Part shown: positions 1 to 11,432 of the stretch, piece after piece
Position numbering within the stretch: the stretch's first letter is position 1
Layout of the letters: each line of letters opens with the position of its first letter
Origin: Pelargonium nanum
Taxonomy: Eukaryota; Streptophyta; Magnoliopsida; Geraniales; Geraniaceae
DNA: 21,349 bases
Direction of reading: 5' to 3'
NCBI GenBank assembly: GCA_036897485.1
Contig: JAYMTF010001782.1
Coordinates: 1-21,349, forward strand
Program-made: the position numbers and the translations under genes
The notes under the pieces: model-generated
Told to the model about the DNA's origin: nothing
Seen by the model: the letters and a program-made list of their open reading frames with translations, nothing else
Database searches by the model: none

Positions 1-115
1 ACAAAATGTGTGATACTTTGACCTCACAGGAACAAAGTATAGTACAAGGACCCCGATGAAACAAATGGGATAGTACAGGGACCTCTGGGGACCTTTTTCC
101 TATCGAAAATGTACT
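1..115. repeat. Possible dispersed-repeat fragment at the left edge
   Basis: The sequence contains an internal near-repeat: atagtacaaggacc at about 39-52 and atagtacagggacc at about 71-84. The surrounding wording (capped by tctggggacctttttcc) reads like a noncoding dispersed repeat rather than unique intergenic DNA. It is cut by the window edge, so neither termini nor target-site duplications can be checked. The repeat class is unknown. Confidence 0.25.
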
Positions 116-730
116 ACAAAACCATAAAGCAGAGAAACAGAATGTTTCAAATGTTGAAAGTGCTTGAGCTTGTGATACTTACTGCACAATGAATAAAATA
201 TAACACATTAACCAATTTATTCTTAATTGCACCTAAAAAAATTCATAAAATGCGAAGGTATGCGATTTTTTTTAATTTTAAAGACAAATATTAGAAACAA
301 TATCAATTACTGTACATAAAATCAAAAAAAGATTGGGTTTGAGATAGAAATCAAACAATGGTCAATTGTTGATAAATTACAAATGTTCATCAATGTCAGT
401 CAGTGATCAAGAAAGATTACATGATTCCTCTGACAACAATACATACTCTATGTATATAGTACAAAGAGCTTTGAGCCTCCATGTCAGTTTTAACTTTAAA
501 GTAAATCTGTGTATTAGGCTAAACCTTTTGCCTAAACCTTTAATGAACTAACAAAAAGAACTAAGATAATAAATATGAACATCTTAGACCTCTTCACCTG
601 CACTACATGACATTTGACTATCTACAGCTAGTCAAACAACACATACTCACAGACAACAAGAATATTTAATTTAAACCCGTAAATGATTTGGGAGTTGGGA
701 TACCGAGCAAATCGCTTTTCGTTTTGATGA
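1..730. other. Intergenic / 3' flank of the SMR gene
   Basis: AT-rich sequence downstream of the stop codon of the SMR-domain gene (stop at 731-733, minus strand). Part of it must be that gene's 3' UTR, but no poly(A) signal could be assigned with confidence. The first 120 bases look like a dispersed repeat fragment and are listed separately. Short open frames on both strands here show no recognisable protein similarity. Confidence 0.6.
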
Positions 731-3700
731 CTAGTCAGTTTCGGTTTCACTATCGCAGTCCAGAAAGCTAAGCGCTCTCTGTCCAGAAAGTTTGATAAGG
801 ACTGTTCCTCGGTTTTCTTCACTCCATCCTATACCTTCCTTTTGCAAAAGATTGACGACCTGAGTGTATGATAATCAATAAACGTTCACTATTTCAGACA
901 AAGCTTAGTTTGATTGAACCACTACAAATGTTTTTGGCAGACAACTTTTCGTCAGTCCTAACGTGTCTCGCCAGTCGTTTCAAGGGAAAGGCTAGGACCG
1001 ATAAAAAGTTGCAAAATATGAGTGCTTTACCCGGCCCGAAGGTCTACACAAGGGTAAAATAATCATTGATGATGAAAGTGTGATGGGGGAAAAGATATAC
1101 CGACTCTTTTAGCTTTGACTTTCCTATGCCGTGAGACCCACATCCCGTTATAACCCTGATGGTTTGAACAGCTAGAGGAGAGAAAGGAAGAAAATGAATA
1201 AAGGAAATACAATAACATAGCAAAGAACTACCCTGTATTTTGATTAGGGGTCCACCAGATGCTTACATGGAACATATGTACCAAAAACGAGATGAAGTTT
1301 CAAAAGCCTCATGGCCTGCTTAACATGTTGTCCATGCAAGTCAATTGTTATCACGTTATCTATGTCCCTGTTCCTGCAAATCATAAAAAACAACTCCATG
1401 AGGACTACAGGTAGAGATAGATGGAGAAAATCGGTATAGAAGTTCGTGAACCAACCTAGCTATAAATATATTTTGGCTAGCCTTCTCATCTGCTTCTTTA
1501 GCAATTCTGGTCTGCAACCTCCCCTGGCAAGATGGAACACAGAAAGCGACTCAATAACTGCATCAATAACAAGAGTAACATAGTAGTAATGCCACATCAT
1601 AATTTCTATTATTCTCAGATGCAATACAAGCACAAGACAGAAAAATGGAGCTGCTAAATTAGGAAGATACTCTTGTTGACCCTACTATTATAATCACAAG
1701 TAGAAAAGAACCAGACAGAAATATGGAAAGGATCAGAATCAGAGTTTCTCTGCACTCTTCTCAATCCTTTCCAATATAGTACTATTGGCTAAGCATGTAT
1801 AATATCATGCTTAATGAAACCATTAGTCATTTTTCATTCCTGACGTGCTTGTATATCAATGAACCAAATGATACACATCAATATAATCTAAATACGAAGC
1901 GGCTATCCATGTGGCAAAACAGACCTGCTCCGAAAGATATGCTGCATGTTCCCGGTTTCCATTTGTAAATGCTGTGGCAGCCTGCAGAATATAGTGTTTT
2001 TCATCAGCTAAAATGCCCAGTTATTCATCACAACTATAACCTTGAACATCATAATGAATATTTCAGTCACAAAAAGCCCAAATAACTATTTACTTTCTGA
2101 TAATAAGATCTCATAGAATCCCAGTGCTGCTTTGCAGGTTTCCTAAGAACCTGGTACTCTTCTCCTTTAGCTACAATCACAAGAAAATTCAGGTTAGGAA
2201 TGGTTCGATAACAATTAGCCTTAGAGAAAAATTACATATTAAGATGGATTATTTCAAACAAACTCTTTGGAAAAGACACCAGAGAGAACAATGCAAGATA
2301 TATTCAACAAATACCATCACCTTTAAAGCAAGCAACTCCTAACAAACAGCTTATTGCTATTCTTATTAATCCACAAACTCTATCCAAGCACTCTTATCTT
2401 ACTGCTCTAAGGTTAATAGAACGATATAAAAGAGAACACGTTCTTGTGTTTCAAAACAAAATTCCCTGGATTTGCCTCCCTAGATCACAGCTTAGAATCT
2501 AAGCAAAGATATGGCATCACACATGATACCCCATTAACTTACAAGTTCAAGTCCACTGTAATTAGCAAAATAAGTGGGTTTGACAATTAAATACAGAACC
2601 ACTAGAACCAAAACCATTTGGTCTTGGCGAGATCATGTATACTACTTTTCAGTACAAATTCTGGACATTAAACAATTAGTAGTAACTTCAAATGTGCAAG
2701 AAATACATAATTCCTATAAGAAAATAAAACACGAATACAATGTGAAAACCACAAGGTACATATGGAACCGGAGAGGCAACAGCAACTTAACCAGAAGACC
2801 AACGAAGTAACAAATGGAAATGGAATCTTTGAAGCACATAAAAGATTTTTCTGCAGAATAAATATGCATTAAACTAATATGACAAGGTCTGTGAGGAATA
2901 CCATAGATATCTTGCTGAGTTTCTGTGACACCAGCAGGATAAACATGTCCCAATGACTCCATTTTCTTTACTACATTCCTCCAGTTCATAGTGCTTGGTT
3001 CATGTTCAGGACTCTTTGAAATGTTAAACAACGATTCCAACACCTTATGTGGGAGATCACACTCAGTATTTCTTGGGCTACTTGGAGATTTAGCTTCAGA
3101 ACTAGCAAGAACCTCAGAATAATTCCTAAAACATTACAAGTTACTATTCAGGATGGGGGGAAAACAAGAAAAAGAATGTATGTCATCAGGTTCCGGATTA
3201 AGATCCCCAATGAAGGGGAAAGATATGCTGATATAGTTTCACTTTGAATGCAATAGCCAAGTCTACATAATTGCGTGTTCACAGCAGGACAAATGACACC
3301 CAAGGCTTCCGACAGGGAGTGCAAATAGCAGGAAGAATGCCAGTCAGAATATATTACCTGCAAACCTCACCCATAGACCATATACTGTCATGAAGTTCAC
3401 TTTCAGATGAATGAGAAGTGCTATCAGATACCCTGTCAGTCAACTGTTGCAAAATTCCATTATCTTTATAAGATGGAGTGCGCACTGGTGTATTACCGAG
3501 ATAATTACTAAGTACATAAAGAGGATGAAAAATAAATCAGACAAAGCACATATAGCATACATTGTCACTTTGCTCAATCAGGAATCTGGTCTGCTCTTTC
3601 CTGTTGACAATATCATTTAAGTATCTGTGATTCAATGCCTGCTCATACGAGGCAGCAGAAAGATCTAACAGTGCATCCAATGCCTGGAAAAGCACATATA

Positions 3701-5344
3701 ACAAGGTAAATATTGTTCTTTCTTTAGAAGCACTATAATATTCAATGGACATAAATAAAAAGGGCACAAATTGCAAAAAATGCAAAGTAATACATTAGTT
3801 GCTCTCAGAGCCTTAACAAATTTCCAAACTAACCATTCCGCTATGTCACTATTCTAAGTTCTACTTCTAAATCATGGACAAAAACCAATCTACAATTGTA
3901 AAAGTTTGCGCAGCTTGAACAAAGAATGAAGAATCAAACGAATTATTAAAGCCTCAAATTATTTAGTAATAATGAGTTATTGAAAAGGTTACCAACTACT
4001 AAAATATCAAAGTACTAAAACACATCCAACTCACAAGCTCATGATACCTTTTCAACATCGTAACCACACTGACCTGCAGTTGAAAAATATTGAAGAAAAG
4101 ATCAGAAAATACCAGCGAAAGTAATAAGTGCAATATATTATGCATACACCAGATCTCTGCTAAAGTGAAAACTGATTAAAGGATGATAAGTTGATGAGCA
4201 TGAGTGGATTAAACAACATAAAGGCATGAAATAACTGCAACCATTGTTATTCAACCATACAACCAATGATAGCTATATAAAATCTCAGGAAGCAAAGATA
4301 TTCATGATATAAAAGAAAGAGAAACATAATCTGTATCTACTTATCCACACTGTCAATCTAAATGTCCGCCTCAAACTTCCTATACCTTGCTTCAACACTC
4401 CAATTACATCAATTGTGATATTCTCATAAGCAGAAGCTCACATGAAATCACCATAAACAATGCTTAATGGTACCTACCCTGCCAAAAGTTAACTATGATA
4501 CGACACATAATCACACTCTAACTTCAATATTTATATTTGCTGTTTTGCTTCTTTGACAGCCAAGTAGAGTTCTTCAGCTAATGCGTTCATAGTCTACTTG
4601 CATTTCAATCAAGTGTATATCGACAAGTCATCTAACCAATCATCCCATTACTAAGCCACATCAGTTAACCAACAATTTCCTTTTATAATCTAAAATTTTA
4701 AAAACAACAAGAACTAAGACATAGTAAAACAACAAAGGTAGCAAATACTCACACAGCACATCCCTTACGACAGCCATGCTCAGCTCGCACTCATTTCCAA
4801 GCATAGAGCACAAAAATTGCTCAGCATCCTCCTTCTCCAAAACCCCATTCCCAAACCCCTTCGTCTTCAGCGAATCAATCTTCGGTTTCGACATCACATA
4901 ATCCTTCCCCAACATGGTAGACACAGTCCCTGTAGACGCCACCACCCTCTTCTGCTTACTTCCCCTAAAACCCTTGGGTGTCACCGCATTCTGCACACAG
5001 CTAGATTCCAGAAACCCCTCGGACGATCCCGAGCTCGAAGAAGCGCTGGAGCTGGAACTCGGACCGGAACCGGAAGAAGAAGATCCGCTGGAAGACGGAT
5101 CGTCAGCATTGACAACCAGGCCTCCAAGGATCTCGGCGGCCTTGTTGGCGTCACAGTTGGCTTCTCTATACGCCGAAGCAGCTTCATCTATAGAAGCTAA
5201 ACAAAAAGCCTCCACCAAGGCCTTGAGAATCATCTCCTCTTCGCTCCCGTTCTCGCTTCGTTCTTCTCCGTTACCAGCAACCACCTGCTTGCCGGATTGA
5301 TTCGAAGCTCGGGATCGCTTCTTCTTCTTCTTGGTGTGCTTCAT
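731..5344 (-). CDS. CUE/UBA-like, DUF1771 and Smr domain protein (At5g58720-like), 11 exons
   Basis: Exons on the minus strand: 4753-5344, 4048-4073, 3569-3683, 3358-3484, 2902-3125, 2094-2170, 1925-1981, 1456-1523, 1267-1373, 1101-1171, 731-859. They join in frame to about 530 residues. The start is the ATG at 5342-5344, followed by a Lys/Arg-rich stretch (KKKKKRSR). Residues ~36-75 (EEMILKALVEAFCLAS...) and ~180-225 (EQFLCSMLGNECELS..., ...CGYDVEKALDALLDL) look like two UBA/CUE-type helical modules, separated by a Ser-rich linker. DUF1771 spans about 366-430 (QHWDSMRSYYQKAATAFTNG, YLSEQ, ADEKASQNIF). The Smr domain runs from about 435 to 520, with the IDLHGQHV motif and the TGCGSHGIGKSKLK loop, ending near GTVLIKL. 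The order CUE, DUF1771, Smr matches the N4BP2-type architecture. Smr domains are known as nucleases or nucleic-acid binders, but the plant role is not established. Exon 2 is only 26 bp. The intron 3 boundary is the one uncertain junction. Confidence 0.9.
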
Positions 5345-5735
5345 GTGTTCTGAGATTTACAGCATCACAAAACGAAAAATCAGCATCATCGGCCACAGAA
5401 AAGAAACCAAGGTGGTTTTGGATTTCGGTTGTGGCCGGCCGTTGGAACCGAAAGGATTTGGAACCTGAACCGATTAGGGTTTCTGAGATTTAGACAAATT
5501 GGTGGAGAAGAAAGGTGAATTTGAAACCCTAAATTGGGGATCGGAAAGCAAATCGTACGGAGTTGAAAATTGGAAATATGCTAAATTGAGGGAATTTTAT
5601 GGAAAAAATTGAAAATAAACCTGAAGTGCTGTGCTGTGCTGTGGTGAGGATGGGTTCGTGGTGGAGAGAGATTCGAGACAGAGATTCTTACGTTTTTTTT
5701 AGAGGACACGACACGACACGACACCGATCAATCGA
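5345..5735 (-). promoter_or_regulatory. 5' leader/promoter-proximal region of the SMR gene with two telo-box motifs
   Basis: This is the upstream flank of the ATG at 5344. It contains a telo-box on the plus strand (aaaccctaa, 5524-5532) and another on the minus strand (ttagggttt as read on plus, 5474-5482). Telo-boxes are known in promoters and leaders of many plant housekeeping and translation-related genes. The exact transcription start cannot be seen, so the motifs could be leader or promoter. No clear TATA box was assigned. Confidence 0.45.
5705..5724. repeat. Short pentanucleotide tandem repeat (acacg)
   Basis: The pentamer acacg is repeated in tandem about three and a half times, just upstream of the SMR gene's leader region. 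It is a small microsatellite and may vary in length between alleles. Confidence 0.7.
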
Positions 5736-7008
5736 ATCTCCGAATCCTCAGTTCTTTGGTGGTGCCGTCGTCGGCGCTGCCTTTGAGTTTTTGAATCACG
5801 CGGTTGTGAGGACATTGACCGCCACGCTCCGTCTTTTTGTTGCTCCCAATCCAATCCAGTTTACGAGGACTCACGCTCGCTGCCCACGTCATCCCCCACT
5901 CGCATTATTTCATATTGCTCCTCCTACTAACAGTTAATCCCATTTTGACCCCTCTATTTTTGACAAACCTATCCATATTTCCATATTCCACTAATCTTTG
6001 TATTTTTATCATTTTGTGGTTGACATTTACAAGATAAATCCAACTTTAATCCAAAAGTTGGTTGAGTCGAATTTCGAGTACATGTGTATTTATGTGCAAT
6101 TTATCGATTTTGTGAACATAAGAAGCTCGTCCAGATTCAAATTATTAACACGATTGAATTTAGGGGTGTCAATTCGTGTTATTATTATTAAAACAAATTT
6201 AGACATGCAAATTTTTCATATTTGAATTTTTATCAAACGTATAGAGAGATCAGCTATGTACAAATTAGTATATAAACTATCAATTTAGTACAAATAAACT
6301 TTATACATTAACGGTGATAACGTTTTCGATTAAGATATGTTAATGTCTCTATATAATAAGAAAAATCAGCTAATGACGTATCAATTTTCATTATTGTGTG
6401 GGTCAACTGTTTTCCACTGTTCATTCAACGATGGTCAAAGATAGTCAGTATTAGTGAAAGCTAGAAAAAAAATTGTCACCACCGATCAACATTGGTTCAA
6501 ATTCGCATGAACAAAAAATTAACATCGATATCTTATTAAAGAATACAGTACCAAGATTCAAAACAATGACATTGACATCATATTGTAAATTGTAAAACAT
6601 GATGGCTCTTTTACAATGTCCTCAAGCAACCTCAATTGAAAACTTGCCCAATTTTTTAGCATCTCTTTGAAATTTGAAGAAGTAAAAGGTGTGCAAGCAA
6701 TAGTGTATCAAAGAAAGCAAGATTCATGGCAAGATAAACAATTTTCTGAACCATTATTTGTCATCATACTTTTTTACGGTTCCTCAGAGTCTTTATAAGA
6801 CGAGGGAAATACAAAAAAGGTAATGTAAACATTCGTAAAAACACAAACTAGTTTCCTAATAACTTTTCCATGATCATAACATTGCGCTAAAGAGATACAA
6901 ATGAACCTTCACCGGGAATTCGTTCATTTGCTCTCTAACCTAGACACTGCAGCTAAGCACATATTAGTGAGAGGAAGCAATGTTCACATACTAAAACCTT
7001 CGTTTCTT
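5736..7008. other. Intergenic DNA between the SMR and MIK genes
   Basis: AT-rich DNA holding the distal promoter of the SMR gene and the 3' flank of MIK, whose stop codon is at 7009-7011. The phrase aggggtgtcaattcgtgtta near 6161 resembles the start of a widespread plant dispersed repeat, but the similarity is short and no termini were found. No open frame here has recognisable content. Confidence 0.5.
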
Positions 7009-9174
7009 TCATGGTTTACCATCAACTGTTTGTATTGGTTCGTCGTAGACTGAGCTATGGATCAACTTAGGCTGCACTGCGTAATGGCAGGGGATATCCT
7101 GGTCCCCTCCCCGGGGAGAACTTGGGCGATCCCAGTGGCGTTCTTGGCCAGGGCACACTGATAGTAGTAGTTTACTCCCAAAAAGAGATGAATGGAACTG
7201 GTCGTGACCTGGTGGCTTCATAAATTTCAACCCGTCCTCTCTTCTTTCATGGCAGTCTATGTATTGCATCTTCCTCCTTTGCAGCTCATCCTTAACTCTC
7301 TGAAAAAGGGCGAAAAAACGAGGAGAGTGTGATTATGACGTGGTTTCTAAGAAAATAAATCTTTCTTTGTAATGACAGATTCCATACGCACGAGCACCAA
7401 ACCAACAAAACATGGCAGAGATACAGTATTGACGGTTTCACAAAAAAAGCTAATACTATGAAACACACTGAAAATTCAAGCATTAACTTCACCATCTGCT
7501 CTCCTCCTTCTATATATTGACCTATTTCTTATACGTAAGTCCAATGATATGGTTTAAAAGTGGAGGCTAGTACATGCAGTATGTAGGTCGGGAAGGCGTC
7601 TTTATAATCAATTCTCAGTGACAACAAGAAACTTTAACATAATGGCAAGAATCAACAAACTCCGTTTTATTTAAACAGAAAATTCATTCCAAGTGAAGGA
7701 AACAAATGGATGATTCACTGGCTGGACTTGCAGACCATATCAAATTTAAATAACTTAATTTTCATATATACTTCATTTCTGTTATATAAAATGTATACCA
7801 TCATCATGAGAAGAGTTGATGGTCAAAATCCCCCAAAATTTGAAAACCTTAATCTTGTGAACACATGTTCTAACAAACTCGAGATACTAACTAACTATAC
7901 TATCGGTAATTCATGCATAACGAACTTAAAAGGAAACAAGACACTCATAACTAGTATTTCGTAACTAGAAAATTAGACATGATTAATTGGGATTGTAAGT
8001 TTATAACTACGAGCTTCAACATGCAAAACACAGGTACTGAAATATAATGATAACAAGAACTCAATGCTTCCAACAAAAGAAGCCAACATCCTCATCTCAG
8101 TTCAAAACAGATATATATATAGCTCTGTCCTGTGCACAACATATAGCAAATCAATGATATTTCTCCAAAAATCATAACAGAACAATCTTAATTCTACTGA
8201 AAACTACTTCATCCCTCACATTACACATGCAAATTGAAATGCTCCGACATAGTAATTAAATGCAAACAAAATAAGCCAATCATAAAATAGTAAGATTTCC
8301 GGAAACAAACCTTCAACATCCGTGTATCAAATTTGGGTATCCCGACTTGGCTGACAGTAATGGACCCGTAGAAATTGCCAAGCAAAGCAGCATCAGGCAC
8401 AGCCAATCCTTGAACAAGTCCGGCAGCGAATCCACCTAAGAAACTATCCCCTGCACCTGTGGGATCAACCTGATTCGCAGAAAATGGTGCAATTTGCAAT
8501 TCACCATCCTTCCAAAGCACTTTACACCCATCCTTCCCTTTAGTCACCACAACACAACAAAGCTTCCTCACCTCCTCAACATCCATGAACGAGGCCTCCT
8601 CAGCTGAAGCCTTGAGAAACCCAATTCGAGGCAAAAGATGGGCAAATCCACTATCCTTCAAAGCCACAAGCTTTACGGTCCCATCGCCGCCATCGAAGAC
8701 CCGAATCAGAGCCTGAATGTCCACGAACACCACATTGCAAATACCCACCATTTTCTCAAGGGTTTCAGGCAAAATCTCCCCGCCAACCCCAACCGCCATC
8801 CCGAAATCGAACCTCGCATCCGGAAGATCCGACGGCCCGATCGGCTCGCAGGCGCAGACCCGCTTCAGGACCCGGTCGCCGTGGCCGTCGCCGCCGTCGG
8901 GCCGCGAATCGAAATGCGCGTGGAACACGGTGGTTTTCGAAATGGGCACCACAATCGGAGCGTGTTTGGTCGCGTACGCGAAGTCGCCCCCAACTTTCGA
9001 GACTAAATTGCACGAAATGCCGAGGCCGTCGAAGACGGCCGAGATGAAAGAGGCGGCGCCGCCGAGGGTCTCGGCCACAACCGCGCCGTCTCGCTTCAGA
9101 ACATCGTGGCAGTAATTTCCGGCGATCAGGCCTCGGCGAGACAAGCTCTGCGGGTCTTTCTGGCCCGTCACCAT
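7009..9174 (-). CDS. MIK: pfkB-family carbohydrate kinase, myo-inositol 3-kinase-like, 2 exons
   Basis: Exon 1 is 8311-9174 and exon 2 is 7009-7299, giving 384 residues. The intron (donor GTTTGT, acceptor TTTTTCAG) lies in phase 0 after ...DTRMLK. The start is the ATG at 9172-9174. The frame stays open for about 240 bases further upstream but has no earlier ATG, and GLIAGNYCHDVL only follows this Met. Family marks are the ETLGGAASFIS glycine-rich segment near residue 37 and the pfkB signature DPTGAGDSFLGGFAAG, with D237 and the catalytic-type Asp at 243. The middle segment FDFGMAVGVGGEILPETLE and VFVDIQALIRVFDGG match my recollection of Arabidopsis inositol kinase (At5g58730), which phosphorylates myo-inositol at O-3 in the lipid-independent route to phytate. 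Exon 1 is unusually GC-rich for this window. The C-terminal ~75 residues encoded by exon 2 carry no known motif and look poorly conserved. Substrate assignment is inferred from similarity. Confidence 0.9.
7300..8310 (-). other. Single large intron of the MIK gene
   Basis: About 1 kb of AT-rich sequence between the donor at 8310 (GTTTGT) and the acceptor ending at 7300 (TTTTTCAG). I see a short AT dinucleotide run near 8111 and no coding segment, transposon termini or RNA gene. Confidence 0.8.
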
Positions 9175-9540
9175 GAGTGGATTGATCGGAAAAAAGAAGA
9201 AGACGAGATCAGAAACTGGGTCTCCGGTGGTTATGCGCGTGAGCAATTGAAGAGAAACGAATATATGGGTGGTGTCGATGAGGACAAAAATGGAAATGAC
9301 GCGCGCCAGAAGGAGAGAACAATTGGAGATAGGCGTGGCTTGGAACCATAGGAGGAGGCTCTGCAATTTATTGACAACGAGGAAGGAGACAGAGGAAGAG
9401 GAGCTCTGTTGCGTCAATTTGCGAAACTGAATCTTTTTTAGAGTAAAAATTTACGGGATTTTTTTATTTTGGAGAAGCTTGATTTGATTTCGCTTGGTTT
9501 CTGGGCAGCTTAATTTAGGAGGAGGACGAGAAAGGAAAGT
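9175..9540 (-). other. 5' leader region of the MIK gene
   Basis: Upstream flank of the MIK ATG. Read on the minus strand it is pyrimidine-rich in places, as plant leaders often are. The coding frame continues open to about 9417 and would encode hydrophobic stretches, but it contains no ATG, so a longer N-terminus would need non-AUG initiation. I treat it as untranslated. Confidence 0.55.
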
Positions 9541-11188
9541 GATTAAGTGAACGAATCTTCGATAATCAATTTGCTTTAAATATTCTCGTAATAATATTTA
9601 TTATTTTTTAATTGTGATGAGTTTATTTATTTTTTGTGATTCAAGTTTGGGTGGTAGGGGAGTTTAGTTGATTTTTTACTAAATCCATATATTATTAGTT
9701 GAGTAAAATGAAGTCAGATCAATCGTAACATTACATCTCATTAAAATATCAATTTTATCTGCCTAATAAACTTGCGGGAACGGAACGACTTACTCAGATT
9801 CATAATTTTAATGAGTGGCTTAACCTAAGCCGATAAATTCTTGAGTTAAGTTCCTCATACTCTTATTAGGTAGTGTTAGAAATTGCCATCAACTTATAAA
9901 TTGTCATTCATTGATTGTAAGTAACAATTTTGGGTTTGAATCAGGTTTGTTTGAGTAAAATTTAACTCGGTATCAACTCGAAAGGATTTCGTGTTTCAAT
10001 TTTGGTTTAAATGTGAGGCTTCTTTTGGGTTTGGCGATTTGAAAATTTCACAAGCTAAATCCGCCCCGACCCGAAAGTCGTTTTTATCATATTAGGCAAA
10101 AATTAAATTAGATTTTGAGTTCTTGTAAATTCAAGTCCAAATTTTCGGCTCTTTGTTAAAGTATTTAATATTCATTATCAACTTTGAAATTGATTTCGAT
10201 GAAATAACTATTTTAAGAAATCTTTCAATTTTGTACTTACTATAATATATTTTATTTGTCCAAAAATAAGGTTCTTGATTTTCATTTTTGAGAAAATAAG
10301 GAATTAGTCAGTGTAATATATTCACTCTTTTATTATCATGATTACAAAACTTAATAAGTACTAACTAATTTATTATAAAAATATTGTTAATAATTAAAGC
10401 ATAATTAACTTCTTAAAAATAAACATAACACTTATTTTCAAACAAAAATTCAACATAAACACGCCCATGTTTTGAGACGAAAACGCTATAAATTTGACTA
10501 TTTTAATCCAATAGATGAAGACTACATGTTTACCTATATCATCTAATATATCTTTTGCTAATGAGAATCTCAATAAATTAAGAAGTTGCAAGTTATCTTT
10601 ACTAATTAGTTATATGTTTGGTTGTATTACAATTAGGTAGCACTAAACAACTAGTTTCACTTTATTTTACTAAAGTCTAAGCACAAAGTAATCTTTCTAA
10701 GATGAAAATTTTCTATAAAGAGAAACACAACTTTTTATTATAAAAAAAAAGAAAAAAAAAAAAAAAAACAAAACTTTCTACAACTGTAAGAGAATTTTTG
10801 TTTCAGTCCAGTCCACCACCAATAAAATACATAAAGATTTTAGTGATAACTACAAAACCAATCCACCAAAAATGGTCACGACTTCAGCTGAAGAACACGA
10901 TTCCAAATAATGACCCTATCTTTTTAGCCTTCATTTTTCAGTGACTAAACCATATTCGCTTCATTATTTATACTGAATAAACACAAATTTAGCAGATTCA
11001 ACTTTGTTAGTCTTAATCTTTTGTTGATTTTACTATCCACTTGCTCATACATTCAATCTACTGCAAACGCTTAATTTGTCTGGAAGATATTTATCGGTCA
11101 CAAAAAGAAATTAGCTAAATCACTCACTAGGATAGCGATGACACTTAATTTGAAGAATAAGATACATTCTAACCACTCAGTTACGTAT
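9541..11188. other. AT-rich intergenic DNA between the MIK gene and the reductase pseudogene
   Basis: No gene is visible. There is a long A-rich tract at 10742-10769, interrupted by one g, which could be slippage-prone or the tail of an old retroelement, but no element body or duplications were recognised. A stretch near 9990-10080 (tttgggtttggcg..., ccgccccgacccgaaag) resembles degraded dispersed-repeat sequence. The At5g58740-type (HSP20/NudC-like) gene that I recall lying between the Arabidopsis counterparts of the flanking genes is not found here. Confidence 0.5.
10742..10769. repeat. Poly(A) tract
   Basis: Two runs of A separated by a single g, 28 bases in all. It is low-complexity sequence with no function visible from the surroundings. 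Confidence 0.85.
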
Positions 11189-11278
11189 CTTGACTTGATT
11201 TTGTAATCTTGAGGTTACTTCAATTACAAGAAATCAAATTTTCATCTCGTTACATCAATCCAATACAAGATTGATTCT
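11189..11278 (-). pseudogene. Duplicated 3' tail of the PRISE-like reductase gene (fragment)
   Basis: This ~90-base segment is a diverged direct repeat of 11342-11432. Read on the minus strand it encodes SILYWIDV followed by a broken frame and then the same bases past the stop (gagatgaaaa, cttgtaa, tgaag). The neighbouring copy encodes [16 protein letters not shown] plus stop. It is therefore a second copy of the last ~17 codons and first 3' UTR bases of a PRISE reductase. It is either a local partial duplication or the last trace of a tandem paralogue. Small indels have destroyed its frame. Confidence 0.75.
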
Positions 11279-11341
11279 GATAGATCTACCAACTATCGAC
11301 CTACTGCAAAATCAAGAGCAACCATTACATAAAACTCGTTT

Positions 11342-11432
11342 TCTTGACTCAAACATGTAATCTCGGGATAACTTCAGTTACAAGGAATCAATTTTTCATC
11401 TCTCATGACATCAATCCAATACAAGATTGAAT
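11342..11432 (-). repeat. Second copy of the direct repeat at the reductase 3' end
   Basis: This segment contains the final codons and stop of the PRISE pseudogene (stop at 11374-11376) plus about 30 bases beyond. It aligns with 11189-11278 through shared words such as atcaatccaatacaagatt, ttcatctc and cttgac. Homology stops just upstream of the SILYW codons, so only the gene's tail was duplicated. Confidence 0.8.

Noticed and set aside
2574-3247. Short plus-strand open frames
   Set aside because: They overlap introns and exon 5 of the SMR gene in antisense and lack recognisable content.
4817-5300. Two plus-strand open frames of about 127 codons opposite SMR exon 1
   Set aside because: They are antisense shadows of a GC-richer coding exon. 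The minus strand carries the conserved protein.
8638-9351. Several open frames on the plus strand and in an alternative minus frame across MIK exon 1
   Set aside because: They are shadows caused by the GC-rich exon. Their Arg/Pro-rich translations have no family motif.
10742-10769. Poly(A) tract as the tail of a retrogene or LINE
   Set aside because: No coding remnant upstream and no flanking duplication could be found.
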